Source: Gimesia aquarii
GTDB taxonomy: Bacteria > Planctomycetota > Planctomycetia > Planctomycetales > Planctomycetaceae
DNA: 64,000 nucleotides
Direction: 5' to 3'
NCBI RefSeq assembly: GCF_007748175.1
Contig: NZ_CP037422.1
Span: forward strand, 1,528,528 to 1,592,527
Shown here: one piece after another, positions 54,527 to 64,000 of the stretch
How positions within the stretch are numbered: position 1 is the first letter of the stretch
Layout of the letters: every line of letters begins with the position of its first letter
Notes under the pieces: generated by a model
The model's database searches: none
What the model was told of the DNA's origin: nothing
Seen by the model: only the letters and a program-made list of their open reading frames with translations
Made by a program: the position numbers and the translations under genes

Positions 54527-56989
54527 ATGGAAGGTTCCGATAATCAAAAGCTGTGTTTAACGTTGCGATGGATACTGACGTTTGTTGTTTGCTTTACTTT
54601 TTGTATGCAGCCGTTCTTCACTGCTTCTGCCCAGGAACTCACTGCGAAGTCGGTTGCCGACTCGATTGAGCGGGGACGAGATTTTCTGCTGAAAAATCAA
54701 AACGAGAGTGGTTCGTGGCCAGCTCCCATCGGTTCCAGCTATAGTGTCGGAGTCAGCTGTCTGGCTTTGATGGCAATTATCAATTGTGGAATGACAGCCA
54801 AAGACGAACCGGTCCAAAGAGGTTTAAAATATTTAAGGTCAATTCGTCCTCCCGGTCCAAAGGGGACTTATCAGGTCAGTTTGATGATCATGGCTCTGGC
54901 CGCTGCGAAGGATGGAAAACGGGATTTAACGTTAATTCAGTCTCTCGTCAGTCGTCTGGAGTCAAGCCAGGTAAAAAATGGTCCCGATGCAGGAGGCTGG
55001 AGCTATGGTCCTGGTATGGCCATTGGTGGAGTGGGAACCGCAGACAGAAGTAACAGCCAGTACGCTGTATTGGCTTTACGAGATGCGGTTCATGCGGGTG
55101 TGCCTGTCAGCCTGAGTACGTGGCGATTGATCAAACAGTATTGGAGTACTCAGCAAAGTGCGGATGGAGGTTGGGGATATCAGTCCCGAGGCGGAAAAAG
55201 CAGAGGCAGTATGACAGTGGCTGGTATCGCCACGATGGTGATTGTGAATTCCATGCTGGGGGATGATTTGAAAGTCAATCCCGATGGAACACCCATTTGC
55301 TGTGATAAAAAAGAAGTAGATGAGTCAATACAACGAGCAGTCCGTTGGATGACAAACCATTTTTCTGTGGGGAGCAATCCGGGGGTGAATTCCTGGTTGC
55401 TCTATTATCTTTATGGCCTCGAACGGGCAGGGCGACTCAGTGGGACACGTTTTTTTGGAAAACACGACTGGTACCGAGAAGGCGCTGATTTCCTTGTGAA
55501 AAGACAGTCAGTGCGTGATGGTTCCTGGAAGGGTTCAGGGCAAATAGAAGGTAATCCTGTCTTAGGGACCAGTTTTGTTTTGTTGTTTCTCTCTAAGGGG
55601 CTGGCCCCCGTCTTGATCAATAAGCTGGAATACAACACAAAGCAGAAAGTCGCTCAAAATAAGGATGCCATTCCTAATTGGAACCACCATCAAAACGATA
55701 TTTTGAATCTGACAGACGCTTTATCAGGGCGTCCCGATTGGCCCAAACTTCTCACCTGGCAGACCGTTAACCTGGAGCTGGCAATTCAAAGTGGAAGTGT
55801 GCAGGTTCTCAGGCAGGCGCCTGTTCTCTTCATCAGTGGGCTGGACGATCCGGAATTTGGTGAAAAAGAAACAACGACGTTGAAGCAATATGTGGAACAA
55901 GGTGGTTTTATTTTTGCAGTTGATAACTGTAATGGAGCCGGATTTGATCGGGGATTTCGTCAATTGATTCAACGTATGTATCCACAGGGAGAAGCCCAAC
56001 TGAAACGATTGACTGCGGAACATCCCGTGTTTCGTTGTGAGTATTTACTCGATGCCGAAAGTGTCGAGCTTTACGGAGTGGATGTTGGCTGTCGAACTTC
56101 AATCATTTACTGCCCCGATGATCTTGCTTGTTTGTGGGATAAGTGGATGCGATTTCCCTCGAAGAAGCGTTCGGCCCAAGCCACATCAATGATTACACGT
56201 TCCATTAGAATTGGTACGAATGTGATTGCTTATGCCACCGGTCGCGAACCACCAAATAAACTCGATCAGGAAGAATTAGCCAACCAGGGAGGGGCACAAG
56301 ATCAGATTGAACGTGGATTTTTGCAAATCGCCAAGCTTCGTCATTCTGGTACCTGGGATGCGGCTCCCCGTGCATTACGTAATTTATTAAAGGCACTCAA
56401 TCAAAAAGCAGGCATGATTGCCTCCACAAAACCCTTGAACTTGCCTGCCAGCGATCCGAGTCTTCTGAAATATCCGCTGCTTTATATGCATGGGCGAACT
56501 CAGTTCAGCCTTTCGAAAACAGAGCAGGCAACACTGAAGCAGGCTCTCGAAAATGGAGCGGTCTTATTTGCCGATGCCTGTTGTGGCTCTCAACCTTTTG
56601 ATCAAAGCTTTCGGCAAATGATTCATGAGATGTTTCCCACAAAAAAATTGAAGCGCATCCCCATTAATCACTCACTCTTTACAGAACAAACGGGTCATGA
56701 TGTTCGCAAAGTCAGACGTCGTCAAATGGAAGTAAACGACGTCAACCAACCTCTCAAAGCGAAAACAGTGGTTGTTGAACCGTTGCTGGAAGGCATCGAA
56801 ATTGACGGGCATCTGGCGGTCATCTATAGTAAATACGATATCAGTTGTGCCTTGGAACAGCAGGCTTCGGTTGCTTGTTCTGGATATATTCCACAGGATG
56901 CAGCCAATCTGGCTTTGAATATCGTGCGCTACGCTCTGCTTCAGGATATCAACTTTAAAGAAAAGGTAGAACACCTGAAAGTCGATTAA
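54527..56989 (+). CDS. Terpenoid-cyclase-fold protein with two DUF4159 domains, secreted
   Basis: 820 aa. Signal peptide WILTFVVCFTFCMQPFFTASA. The N-terminal alpha/alpha toroid (~40-390) has repeated QxxxGxW-like units: LLKNQNESGSWPAP, QQSADGGWGYQ and VKRQSVRDGSW. Two DUF4159-like domains follow: ~425-570 (APVLFISGLDDPEFGEKE, GGFIFAVDNCNGAGFDRGFRQLI) and ~645-810 (LLYMHGRTQFSLSKTE, GAVLFADACCGSQPFDQSFRQMI). Both keep the DxCxG/FDxxFR features, so the second is an internal duplication. DUF4159 folds like class I glutamine amidotransferase/BatA-type regions. Together with MoxR this may be part of an envelope-associated assembly system. Confidence 0.82.
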   Translation: MEGSDNQKLCLTLRWILTFVVCFTFCMQPFFTASAQELTAKSVADSIERGRDFLLKNQNESGSWPAPIGSSYSVGVSCLALMAIINCGMTAKDEPVQRGLKYLRSIRPPGPKGTYQVSLMIMALAAAKDGKRDLTLIQSLVSRLESSQVKNGPDAGGWSYGPGMAIGGVGTADRSNSQYAVLALRDAVHAGVPVSLSTWRLIKQYWSTQQSADGGWGYQSRGGKSRGSMTVAGIATMVIVNSMLGDDLKVNPDGTPICCDKKEVDESIQRAVRWMTNHFSVGSNPGVNSWLLYYLYGLERAGRLSGTRFFGKHDWYREGADFLVKRQSVRDGSWKGSGQIEGNPVLGTSFVLLFLSKGLAPVLINKLEYNTKQKVAQNKDAIPNWNHHQNDILNLTDALSGRPDWPKLLTWQTVNLELAIQSGSVQVLRQAPVLFISGLDDPEFGEKETTTLKQYVEQGGFIFAVDNCNGAGFDRGFRQLIQRMYPQGEAQLKRLTAEHPVFRCEYLLDAESVELYGVDVGCRTSIIYCPDDLACLWDKWMRFPSKKRSAQATSMITRSIRIGTNVIAYATGREPPNKLDQEELANQGGAQDQIERGFLQIAKLRHSGTWDAAPRALRNLLKALNQKAGMIASTKPLNLPASDPSLLKYPLLYMHGRTQFSLSKTEQATLKQALENGAVLFADACCGSQPFDQSFRQMIHEMFPTKKLKRIPINHSLFTEQTGHDVRKVRRRQMEVNDVNQPLKAKTVVVEPLLEGIEIDGHLAVIYSKYDISCALEQQASVACSGYIPQDAANLALNIVRYALLQDINFKEKVEHLKVD

Positions 56990-57029
56990 TTTTGCAACAA
57001 ATCTCTTTATCATTCAGAACCGAGAATTT

Positions 57030-57443
57030 GTGAAACCAATGAACGAACAAGAAGAACTGCAGAAAACGATCACAACGGGGGCCAGGTTCATCGGAGCAAT
57101 CGTAGGCTGTGTATTTGCTGGGGTTGGACTGACCGTTTTAGGTTTTCTATGGTCACAACCCTTTGGTGGATTTCATTCTCCCCCCTTGTTTTTTCGAATT
57201 TTCGGATCTTTCGTTGCGATTCCCTTTGTTGCCATTGGTAGTTTTACTGCCTACAAAGCTATCACATCTAAGGGGATCTTACCCAAATCAAATGTCATGG
57301 AAACCACTTCGACTAATACAAAACGAGGTACTTATACCTGCCCCAAATGCAATGCGCCTTTGTCAGATAACATTGAAGTTTCGCCACACGGCGATGTGAA
57401 ATGCGGATATTGTAATAGCTGGTTCAATATTCATCATGCTTAA
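57030..57443 (+). CDS. Two-helix membrane protein with C-terminal zinc ribbon
   Basis: 137 aa from GTG 57030, or 134 aa from ATG 57039. Two membrane helices are at ~20-42 (IGAIVGCVFAGVGLTVLGFLW) and ~57-80 (FRIFGSFVAIPFVAIGSFTAYK). The C-terminal ribbon YTCPKCNAPLSDNIEVSPHGDVKCGYCNSWFNIHH has two CxxC knuckles. The family is unknown; such ribbons often bind zinc to anchor protein or RNA partners. Its end overlaps the next gene by 8 bp, and it follows the DUF4159 gene by ~40 bp, so the three probably form one operon. Confidence 0.75.
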   Translation: MKPMNEQEELQKTITTGARFIGAIVGCVFAGVGLTVLGFLWSQPFGGFHSPPLFFRIFGSFVAIPFVAIGSFTAYKAITSKGILPKSNVMETTSTNTKRGTYTCPKCNAPLSDNIEVSPHGDVKCGYCNSWFNIHHA

Positions 57444-57801
57444 ACGAGCGACTTCTCGGGCGAAGCGTCCCTCTTTAAAAGTTGTCATTCCGGTCATATT
57501 GTTCTGCACGTATTACCCGTATTCCTGGTTGATATTGAACGATGGATCCTGGACTGATTATCGCTGGGCCTGGATTAAAATGTGGCCTGGCTTACCAGCA
57601 CTAGCACCGCGCGCCCTGTTTTTTCATCACGTTTCTGATGGGCTGGCTTTTTCGGGGATGCTACTCATAAGCCTGGTGTTAGTTTCACTGATGATTTATT
57701 TGGCTTCTTTACGCAGGTGGCTCTTTGGAGTGATTGCACCACTTGTTTTTATCCTGTCTGCATTAAATTCCATGTTAGCCTATGCACTTTATCGAGCATA
57801 G
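57436..57801 (+). CDS. Small polytopic membrane protein
   Basis: 121 aa. ATG 57436 overlaps the end of the zinc-ribbon gene by 8 bp, which implies translational coupling. Three hydrophobic helices: VVIPVILFCTYYPYSWLIL (~15-34), GLAFSGMLLISLVLVSLMIYL (~70-90) and WLFGVIAPLVFILSALNSMLA (~95-116). The N-terminus is strongly basic (KRATSRAKRPSLK). No known family was recognised; it may form a complex with the preceding membrane protein. Confidence 0.7.
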   Translation: MLKRATSRAKRPSLKVVIPVILFCTYYPYSWLILNDGSWTDYRWAWIKMWPGLPALAPRALFFHHVSDGLAFSGMLLISLVLVSLMIYLASLRRWLFGVIAPLVFILSALNSMLAYALYRA

Positions 57802-57876
57802 CGGAATCTGGATGAAAGAAAGGCAAAAGAATGCCTGTATGTGTAGTGGTCCTGCAGCACACTGAAACAGAATGAT

Positions 57877-58692
57877 TTAGGCTGCTCTGCGAATTTCTTC
57901 CGTCACTGGAGTTTCAGACAATTGAGTGAAAGGTTCTTTGATTGAAGGCCTTAGATAGTTCCAGTAAATGGAACACAGCTCAAAGAACGCTTTAAGAAAA
58001 TCGTGCGGTTTGACTTTTGAACCGGCAACATCCATCCATTTTGTCAGCGGTAGTTCATAAACGGTCTCTTCAAGTGAAGAACACTGAAAAAACTTTTCCA
58101 ACTGGCGAGCTCGAGCAAGAAGCTCGACATCAAAAATCCAGTTTGTCAAAAATCGTGTGGTAAATAGCGTTTTCGTTTCTGGGGTCACACGAAACATTTT
58201 GGCACCACACTGAGAATCATAAATGGGAAGCTTTAATACAATGGAGGCCGCAGTCGCAAAAACACGACCGAGATAGTGCCTGAGTTGTTGTCGTTCAATC
58301 TGTCTTCCCAAAAGTTTGACACGTGAGCCAATGACCATTGACAGCTCTGGAGTCTGGTCAAGTTGCGCTGTGAATTCGGAAATCATCTCGAGGGGCGTGG
58401 CAAGATCCGCATCCCAGAATCCGGCATAGTCAACATCCGCGTGCATTGCCTGCAATATTCCCTGGCGAACGGCTTCGGCTTTGCCTTGATTGCGAGGAAG
58501 ATGAAGCACATCAAACGCGTCGGGATCGAACTCTTTCAGTTCATCCAGAATGATGCCAGTCCGGTCGCTACTCCCATCATTGACAAATAAAAAATGATGA
58601 TTGCGATGAGTGATTCCGTATTTGCGAAACTGCAGAATCTCTAATCGTTTTTCTTCATTGAAACAGGGAATGACGATGATGGCAGATGACAT
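57877..58692 (-). CDS. Family 2 glycosyltransferase, dolichyl-phosphate-glucosyltransferase-like
   Basis: 271 aa. GT-A fold: IIVIPCFNEEKRL, FLFVNDGSSDRT and YAGFWDADLATPLEMI (the DxD metal motif is DAD) are the UDP/GDP-sugar sites. SMVIGSRVKLLGRQIERQQLRHYLGRVFA and IYDSQCGAKMF match the ALG5/DPM1 group. It would move a sugar from a nucleotide to a polyprenyl phosphate on the cytosolic face. The short C-terminal tail lacks membrane helices. It is tail-to-tail with the membrane-protein gene. Confidence 0.88.
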   Translation of the reverse strand: MSSAIIVIPCFNEEKRLEILQFRKYGITHRNHHFLFVNDGSSDRTGIILDELKEFDPDAFDVLHLPRNQGKAEAVRQGILQAMHADVDYAGFWDADLATPLEMISEFTAQLDQTPELSMVIGSRVKLLGRQIERQQLRHYLGRVFATAASIVLKLPIYDSQCGAKMFRVTPETKTLFTTRFLTNWIFDVELLARARQLEKFFQCSSLEETVYELPLTKWMDVAGSKVKPHDFLKAFFELCSIYWNYLRPSIKEPFTQLSETPVTEEIRRAA

Positions 58693-58866
58693 AAGTGATT
58701 TGGTCTTCCGATTCGATCAGTCAGCAGATTAGGATTTGATCCTGCTCATCTGGTTTGACCAGATTGGGATTTTTTTGTGCTTGGGGCAGGTACGATTTGA
58801 TGTGTTTTGAGACCGCGGTGTATCAAAAAAGCGTTTTTATGTCAAAACCGAATTCCATCGCGCATT

Positions 58867-58906
58867 AAAAAACAGAAGCCCGAGAAACTCAGACTTCTGT
58901 TTTTTA
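58867..58906. terminator. Bidirectional intrinsic terminator
   Basis: AAAAAACAGAAG (58867-58878) pairs with CTTCTGTTTTTT (58894-58905), with further CGAG/CTC pairing closer to the loop. A T tract on each strand lets it stop the minus-strand propeller operon ending at 58934 and anything coming from the other side. Confidence 0.85.
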
Positions 58907-58933
58907 TGTGATATAAAAGGTCGTAACCTCTTA

Positions 58934-60760
58934 TTAATCAGTCACTTTGATCGAGTATAATTGAGATCGATCAGAAATGTACATTTTGCCATTCGCGATG
59001 GTTGGTGTACTGTAGATTGAAGAATTGAACGTCTTCTCATCCAGCAGTTTCTTTTCCTTGCCAGCTTCAAGAATGACTAACATTCCGTCTTCATTTCCAA
59101 TAAATACTTTACCATCGACTACCATGGGAGAGCCCCAGCAGGCGGCAAACATATCATATTCCCAATAGCGTTTTCCGGTTGCCAAATCGAGGCAATGGAC
59201 GAAACCACTCAGGTCAGGAGCGTAAACCAGACCATCAGCGACAGCAACAGTCGACATGGTTCGCCGGAATAACAGCTCACCTTTTTTACCGGTCAGCTTG
59301 CCATCCACATCTTCCCCGCCATAGTGCCAGATCTGCCCGGAGTTGGGGTTATCTTTCCACCCCTTCTTACCATCAGAAATCTGAGGGCTGATGTCACCTG
59401 TTTTTGTGGCATCGATGCGGTAAATGTGGCCAACGCCTTCACCATGTTCAGGGTCTTGACCGACACCCAGGATCACACTGTTATCATAAAAAACAGGAGT
59501 ACTAATGATAGCATTACGAGTACCTCGACCACCGAGTTCCCATTTTGAATCTTTAGGATTCAGGTCGAATTTCCAGATCAGTTTGGCATTTCCATCGCCG
59601 TCACCTTCAGGAGTGAATGCATAGAGCCAGCCATCACCACCGGGGAAATAAACCTGAACTTGACCGTTCACTTCGCCAATTGCAGGAGAAGACCATTGAC
59701 CATGCAGAATTTGATCAAAGGGAGTATTGTCTTCCCAAACGACCTTCCCTGTTTTCTTATTGACTGCCAGAAAACAAGGGGCACGAGGAGCAGGTACTTC
59801 CAAGTGGGCTTCGTCAACTCCATTTGAGGTCAACAGGAAGACGTAATCGCCGTGAACAACAGGCGAACTGGTTGCCAGGTTGTGAGGAAATACTCCCAGG
59901 TCTTCAATCATGTCGAGTGACCAGATGATGTCAGCATCTTTCTTATCGGTATCTTTTTCATCTGTGACAGGGCCATCATTTTCGTTGTCATAAAACCCGT
60001 TTGCATCAAGGCACATGAGTTCGCAACGGTTTGTGACAACCCACAGGCGATCTCCTTCAACGCAAGGTGCAGCACAGATTCCCTGCTCGGGCCAATCGTT
60101 CACACGGCCTTGTGGAAGCTTTTCACGAGAGAGCTGCCATTTAAAGTCTCCCGTTTTTTCGTCAAAGCAAAGTACGACACCCAGGTCATCTTCATACTGA
60201 GGACGATACTTCCCGCCATTGTTGGTTCCTACATAAACCTGACCATCGGCAACAACAGGATTACCATAAGTTTGTGAGCCTAGCTTCGAAACCCAGAGAA
60301 TGTTCTCTCCTGGTTCGTCACCTTCACCAGGTTTGAAGTCGATTGAAACTCCAGTGGTTTTGTTGACCATGTTGCGAGAGGGAGAACCGCCCCACATTGT
60401 CCAGTCACCAGTAATGTTAGATTTTTTGCCGGTTGATGCCGTTTTACTTTCCCCTTTTTTAGGAGAGGCTTTTGCCAATGTCGTTTCTTTGGGTTTTTCT
60501 TCTACCTTTGATTCCACAGGATTCCCATCAGGATCCAATTCTGGGCCGGATTCTTTTGGTTCAGAATCCGGTGCAGGAATATCTACGCCAGCTCCGCCTG
60601 TTGTAGAACCAGCTTCGTCGATTGGAGCGGCGCCTCCCAGATCGGTTTCTGTTCCGGGTGCAGGTTTCGTCGTTGATTCACGGGATTCACACCCTGTTGA
60701 AACGAATGCAAAGCATGCAAGCAAATTTAACAGAGCGAATCGAAATAGAAACTTTTTCAT
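58934..60760 (-). CDS. PQQ-like beta-propeller lipoprotein
   Basis: 608 aa. Lipoprotein signal [19 protein letters not shown] with lipobox STGC. A Pro/Glu/Lys-rich linker (~30-115) precedes the eight-bladed PQQ-like propeller: [65 protein letters not shown]. It has no quinoprotein catalytic motif, so it is probably a scaffold or binding protein. Its ATG overlaps the stop of the upstream gene in TAATG with GAGGA just before, so the two are made in fixed ratio. Confidence 0.9.
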   Translation of the reverse strand: MKKFLFRFALLNLLACFAFVSTGCESRESTTKPAPGTETDLGGAAPIDEAGSTTGGAGVDIPAPDSEPKESGPELDPDGNPVESKVEEKPKETTLAKASPKKGESKTASTGKKSNITGDWTMWGGSPSRNMVNKTTGVSIDFKPGEGDEPGENILWVSKLGSQTYGNPVVADGQVYVGTNNGGKYRPQYEDDLGVVLCFDEKTGDFKWQLSREKLPQGRVNDWPEQGICAAPCVEGDRLWVVTNRCELMCLDANGFYDNENDGPVTDEKDTDKKDADIIWSLDMIEDLGVFPHNLATSSPVVHGDYVFLLTSNGVDEAHLEVPAPRAPCFLAVNKKTGKVVWEDNTPFDQILHGQWSSPAIGEVNGQVQVYFPGGDGWLYAFTPEGDGDGNAKLIWKFDLNPKDSKWELGGRGTRNAIISTPVFYDNSVILGVGQDPEHGEGVGHIYRIDATKTGDISPQISDGKKGWKDNPNSGQIWHYGGEDVDGKLTGKKGELLFRRTMSTVAVADGLVYAPDLSGFVHCLDLATGKRYWEYDMFAACWGSPMVVDGKVFIGNEDGMLVILEAGKEKKLLDEKTFNSSIYSTPTIANGKMYISDRSQLYSIKVTD

Positions 60761-62997
60761 TATTTATCCTCAGAGACAATGATGTTATCGAAGTAAGCAT
60801 CTGCGAGACGGTAAAGATAAAGCCCTGGACTACCCTTCATATTCGCGTGTGGGTCTGAGGCTTCAATAGTCCACTCTTTGGGTTCAGGTTTCTTGCGAGG
60901 CCATACCTTACCTTTCACAGTTGCCTGACCATCCTTGATATCGACTTTGAGTTTCAGAGTATACCAGACATCCGGGTCTGATCGAAACCGAACTTCCTTA
61001 GTCATTCTCTTATGTGGTGCCCAGCTTTGAATCGCCAGTTTGCTGGAATTCCCTTTGAGAATCAAATTATAACGATTCACAGTGACTCCCATACTGGCCA
61101 ATTTTCGCTTTTGTTCTTTCAGAAAGACATCCGCTTGAACTGTATAGCCATTTGGAGCTAACTGACTCATATCAGAAGGTCCCAGCCAGATAGTGGCACT
61201 TGGACGACCTTTGCCGGGGCTGGCTTTGAGCGCCGTTGTTCCATCCACCTCATTGGGTTGCAGTTTCAGGAATGCATTGACCCAGGCTGGAGGAACCTGC
61301 TTACCTTTATAGCCTTCCAGGTCAAACTTCCAGGGAAGTGGTGGAAACACGCGGATTCGAGATTCCGCAGTCGCATCTCCGACTTTCACTGATACGGTCC
61401 CGGCAGCGGGAGCTTTTAAATCAGCGGGAGTCGTCAAGCTCAAACCATCTACTTTCGAACCTTCCAGTCCCTTGCCGGGAGTAATCTTGGCATCGACCTT
61501 CTTAATAAAATGCCCGTTTGCATCATAAGCCAGAACTTCATAATCGATTTTTTCGCCTTGAGTGGCGGCGATTTCAAATGGAGTTAACTGAATCGAAGCA
61601 ATTTTGTCCTGCTTGGCTTTTTCTGCTCCTAATGGAGGAACAGAACCACTGCTTGGATTTTTACTTTCATCACCAATACAAATCGTGCGGTCACGAGTCA
61701 CGAAATAAATTCGACCGTCGGCAATCGCCGGTGAGGCATAGATTTCATCTAGTCCTTTATCCACCCGAGCTAAAAGTTGAACGTGCGAAAGTTCTTCGCA
61801 TTTTTCGCGGCTGGGCTTGAGAATGTGAATGTTTCCATTCACTTCCATCACGTACAGCTTTCCATCTGCCCAGACAGGAGAACCTTTTCCTACGGTACCA
61901 AGATTATAGGTCCAAAGCTCTTTACCCGTTTTGCTGTCATAGGCATACATGCGGCCTGTGTCAGCTACGACATACAGGATTCCGTCTTTCACGAGTACAC
62001 TGGCATAACCGGCTTTGACACCGTCGACGCGCCAAACGCTGCCAGTTTCTGTAATGTCGCCACGTTTTGATCCATCAATGCACTGGATACGACCAAATTC
62101 CACATTGTCGATGTTGTCTTCGCCATGCGCGATATAAACCAGGTTGCCATCGGTAACGGGCGAGCAATTCAACCCACGTTTGGACATTTTGAAGCCCCAG
62201 AGCTTTTCTCCCGTGCGGGCATTCAAGGCATAACAACCACCGTCTGAGTTCCCGGCAATCAACATCCGTGTGCCGTCGATGACGGTCACAATGGGGACAG
62301 AATAGTTAGTGTCGTAAGGCTTACCACCGGGGGCGGCTGTCCAAAGCAGTTTTCCAGTTTTCTTATCAAAGGCATAGTAAGTCTGTTTTGGAGGAGGAAC
62401 GGCAGTCTTACCCCAGTTAAGTTGCAGAAAACTGACAATCACCCGATTTTCATCAACGACGGGTGTTTGTGTTCGTCCACCATAACCAGAGATTTTTCCA
62501 TAGTCTTCGGCCAGCGAGGTTTCCCAGAGCACTTTACCTTCAGGAGAGTAGCATCGAAACAGACCACTGACTGAGTGAACGAAAACGTTTCCGGTTTCCG
62601 GATCGCCGGCCATACTGGCCCAGCCCACGCGAGGTGAAGGGATGTCGGTTTGAAAGACATTAAACTCATCTTTCCAGAGTTCTTTGCCCGTCTTAGCATC
62701 CCAGCAGACAACTTGCTCTCTGGAATGGATTTTATCTTCCGGATCATTGACATCATGGTGTGTTCGACAATTTAGATAGACACGACCATCTAAAATAATC
62801 GGGGCAGAACGACCGCCAATGTCTGATTTCCAGATCACATTTTTACCGTCAAGAGACCAGGCATCAACCAGGTTGGTTTCACGGGAAATTCCATTATGCT
62901 CCGGGCCACGCCAGTGTGCCCAGTCGCCTGCCGTTGCAAGAGAGGCGGTGAAAAACAGCATAGCGGAGCCGACAAGCACCATGTTCATTCTTCGCAT
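60760..62997 (-). CDS. PQQ-like beta-propeller protein with C-terminal carbohydrate-binding-like domain, secreted
   Basis: 745 aa. A signal peptide ([20 protein letters not shown]) is followed directly by the propeller (~20-430): [65 protein letters not shown]. Residues ~470-560 look like an Ig/Big-type linker ([20 protein letters not shown]). The last ~170 residues ([38 protein letters not shown]) form a jelly-roll resembling DUF1080/LamG-type domains. Likely binds or processes polysaccharide in the periplasm. It is coupled to the following lipoprotein. Confidence 0.88.
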   Translation of the reverse strand: MRRMNMVLVGSAMLFFTASLATAGDWAHWRGPEHNGISRETNLVDAWSLDGKNVIWKSDIGGRSAPIILDGRVYLNCRTHHDVNDPEDKIHSREQVVCWDAKTGKELWKDEFNVFQTDIPSPRVGWASMAGDPETGNVFVHSVSGLFRCYSPEGKVLWETSLAEDYGKISGYGGRTQTPVVDENRVIVSFLQLNWGKTAVPPPKQTYYAFDKKTGKLLWTAAPGGKPYDTNYSVPIVTVIDGTRMLIAGNSDGGCYALNARTGEKLWGFKMSKRGLNCSPVTDGNLVYIAHGEDNIDNVEFGRIQCIDGSKRGDITETGSVWRVDGVKAGYASVLVKDGILYVVADTGRMYAYDSKTGKELWTYNLGTVGKGSPVWADGKLYVMEVNGNIHILKPSREKCEELSHVQLLARVDKGLDEIYASPAIADGRIYFVTRDRTICIGDESKNPSSGSVPPLGAEKAKQDKIASIQLTPFEIAATQGEKIDYEVLAYDANGHFIKKVDAKITPGKGLEGSKVDGLSLTTPADLKAPAAGTVSVKVGDATAESRIRVFPPLPWKFDLEGYKGKQVPPAWVNAFLKLQPNEVDGTTALKASPGKGRPSATIWLGPSDMSQLAPNGYTVQADVFLKEQKRKLASMGVTVNRYNLILKGNSSKLAIQSWAPHKRMTKEVRFRSDPDVWYTLKLKVDIKDGQATVKGKVWPRKKPEPKEWTIEASDPHANMKGSPGLYLYRLADAYFDNIIVSEDK

Positions 62998-64000
<1,003 letters not shown>

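Overview
The window looks like a chromosomal segment of a planctomycete, most like a Gimesia/Planctomyces-type member of the Planctomycetales. The GC content is moderate. The evidence is the combination of two DUF1559 prepilin-like proteins ([17 protein letters not shown] start, H-x9-DG-like tail), an ECF sigma factor with a FecR-like partner, large secreted fusions of c-type cytochromes with beta-propellers, a DUF1080 hydrolase-like protein, a DUF4159 protein, Ser/Thr kinases with planctomycete-style accessory domains, and many PQQ-like propellers. Genus is an inference. I see no phage, transposase, CRISPR array, rRNA or tRNA.

Layout. 1-1811: two tandem paralogues of a membrane-anchored protein; the first is cut by the window edge. 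1759-11435 (minus strand): a five-heme PA14/propeller cytochrome, a small secreted protein, a Ycf46-like AAA+ ATPase, PolX-type DNA polymerase/PHP, and a Cys/Gly-rich secreted protein with its own promoter and terminator. 12035-14457 (plus): a TPR lipoprotein and FolE2. 14855-20697 (plus): ECF sigma, FecR-like protein, DUF1559 prepilin, metallophosphoesterase and DUF1080 protein, ending in a clear terminator. 21345-27105 (minus): a compact run of alcohol dehydrogenase, PQQ-like propeller, non-canonical HemN-like radical SAM enzyme, a chorismate-lyase-like protein and a flavin-dependent halogenase-like oxidoreductase. This is the best candidate here for an undescribed pathway.

27468-41139 carries mostly housekeeping genes: nadD, priA, a cytochrome/sugar-dehydrogenase fusion, a zinc-ribbon membrane protein, hemW next to a divergent phosphohexomutase-like protein, holA and murJ. 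41216-46173 holds a second DUF1559 protein with 29-bp upstream repeats, a hemin-uptake HemP-like protein behind a sigma70-like promoter, a lipoprotein, xylA, a 54-residue membrane protein, and a candidate structured RNA with a terminator.

46174-53078 holds a Cache-type sensor Ser/Thr kinase, a radical SAM/SPASM protein, nagA and a kinase fused to a degenerate receiver domain. 53159-58692 holds a MoxR ATPase divergent from a terpenoid-cyclase-fold/double DUF4159 protein, two small membrane proteins and a glycosyltransferase. 58934-62997 (minus) holds two translationally coupled PQQ-like propeller proteins. The window ends inside hemB.

Themes: periplasmic electron transfer and sugar oxidation (five propeller proteins, eight c-type heme motifs), tetrapyrrole metabolism (hemB, hemW, hemP) and sensory kinases.
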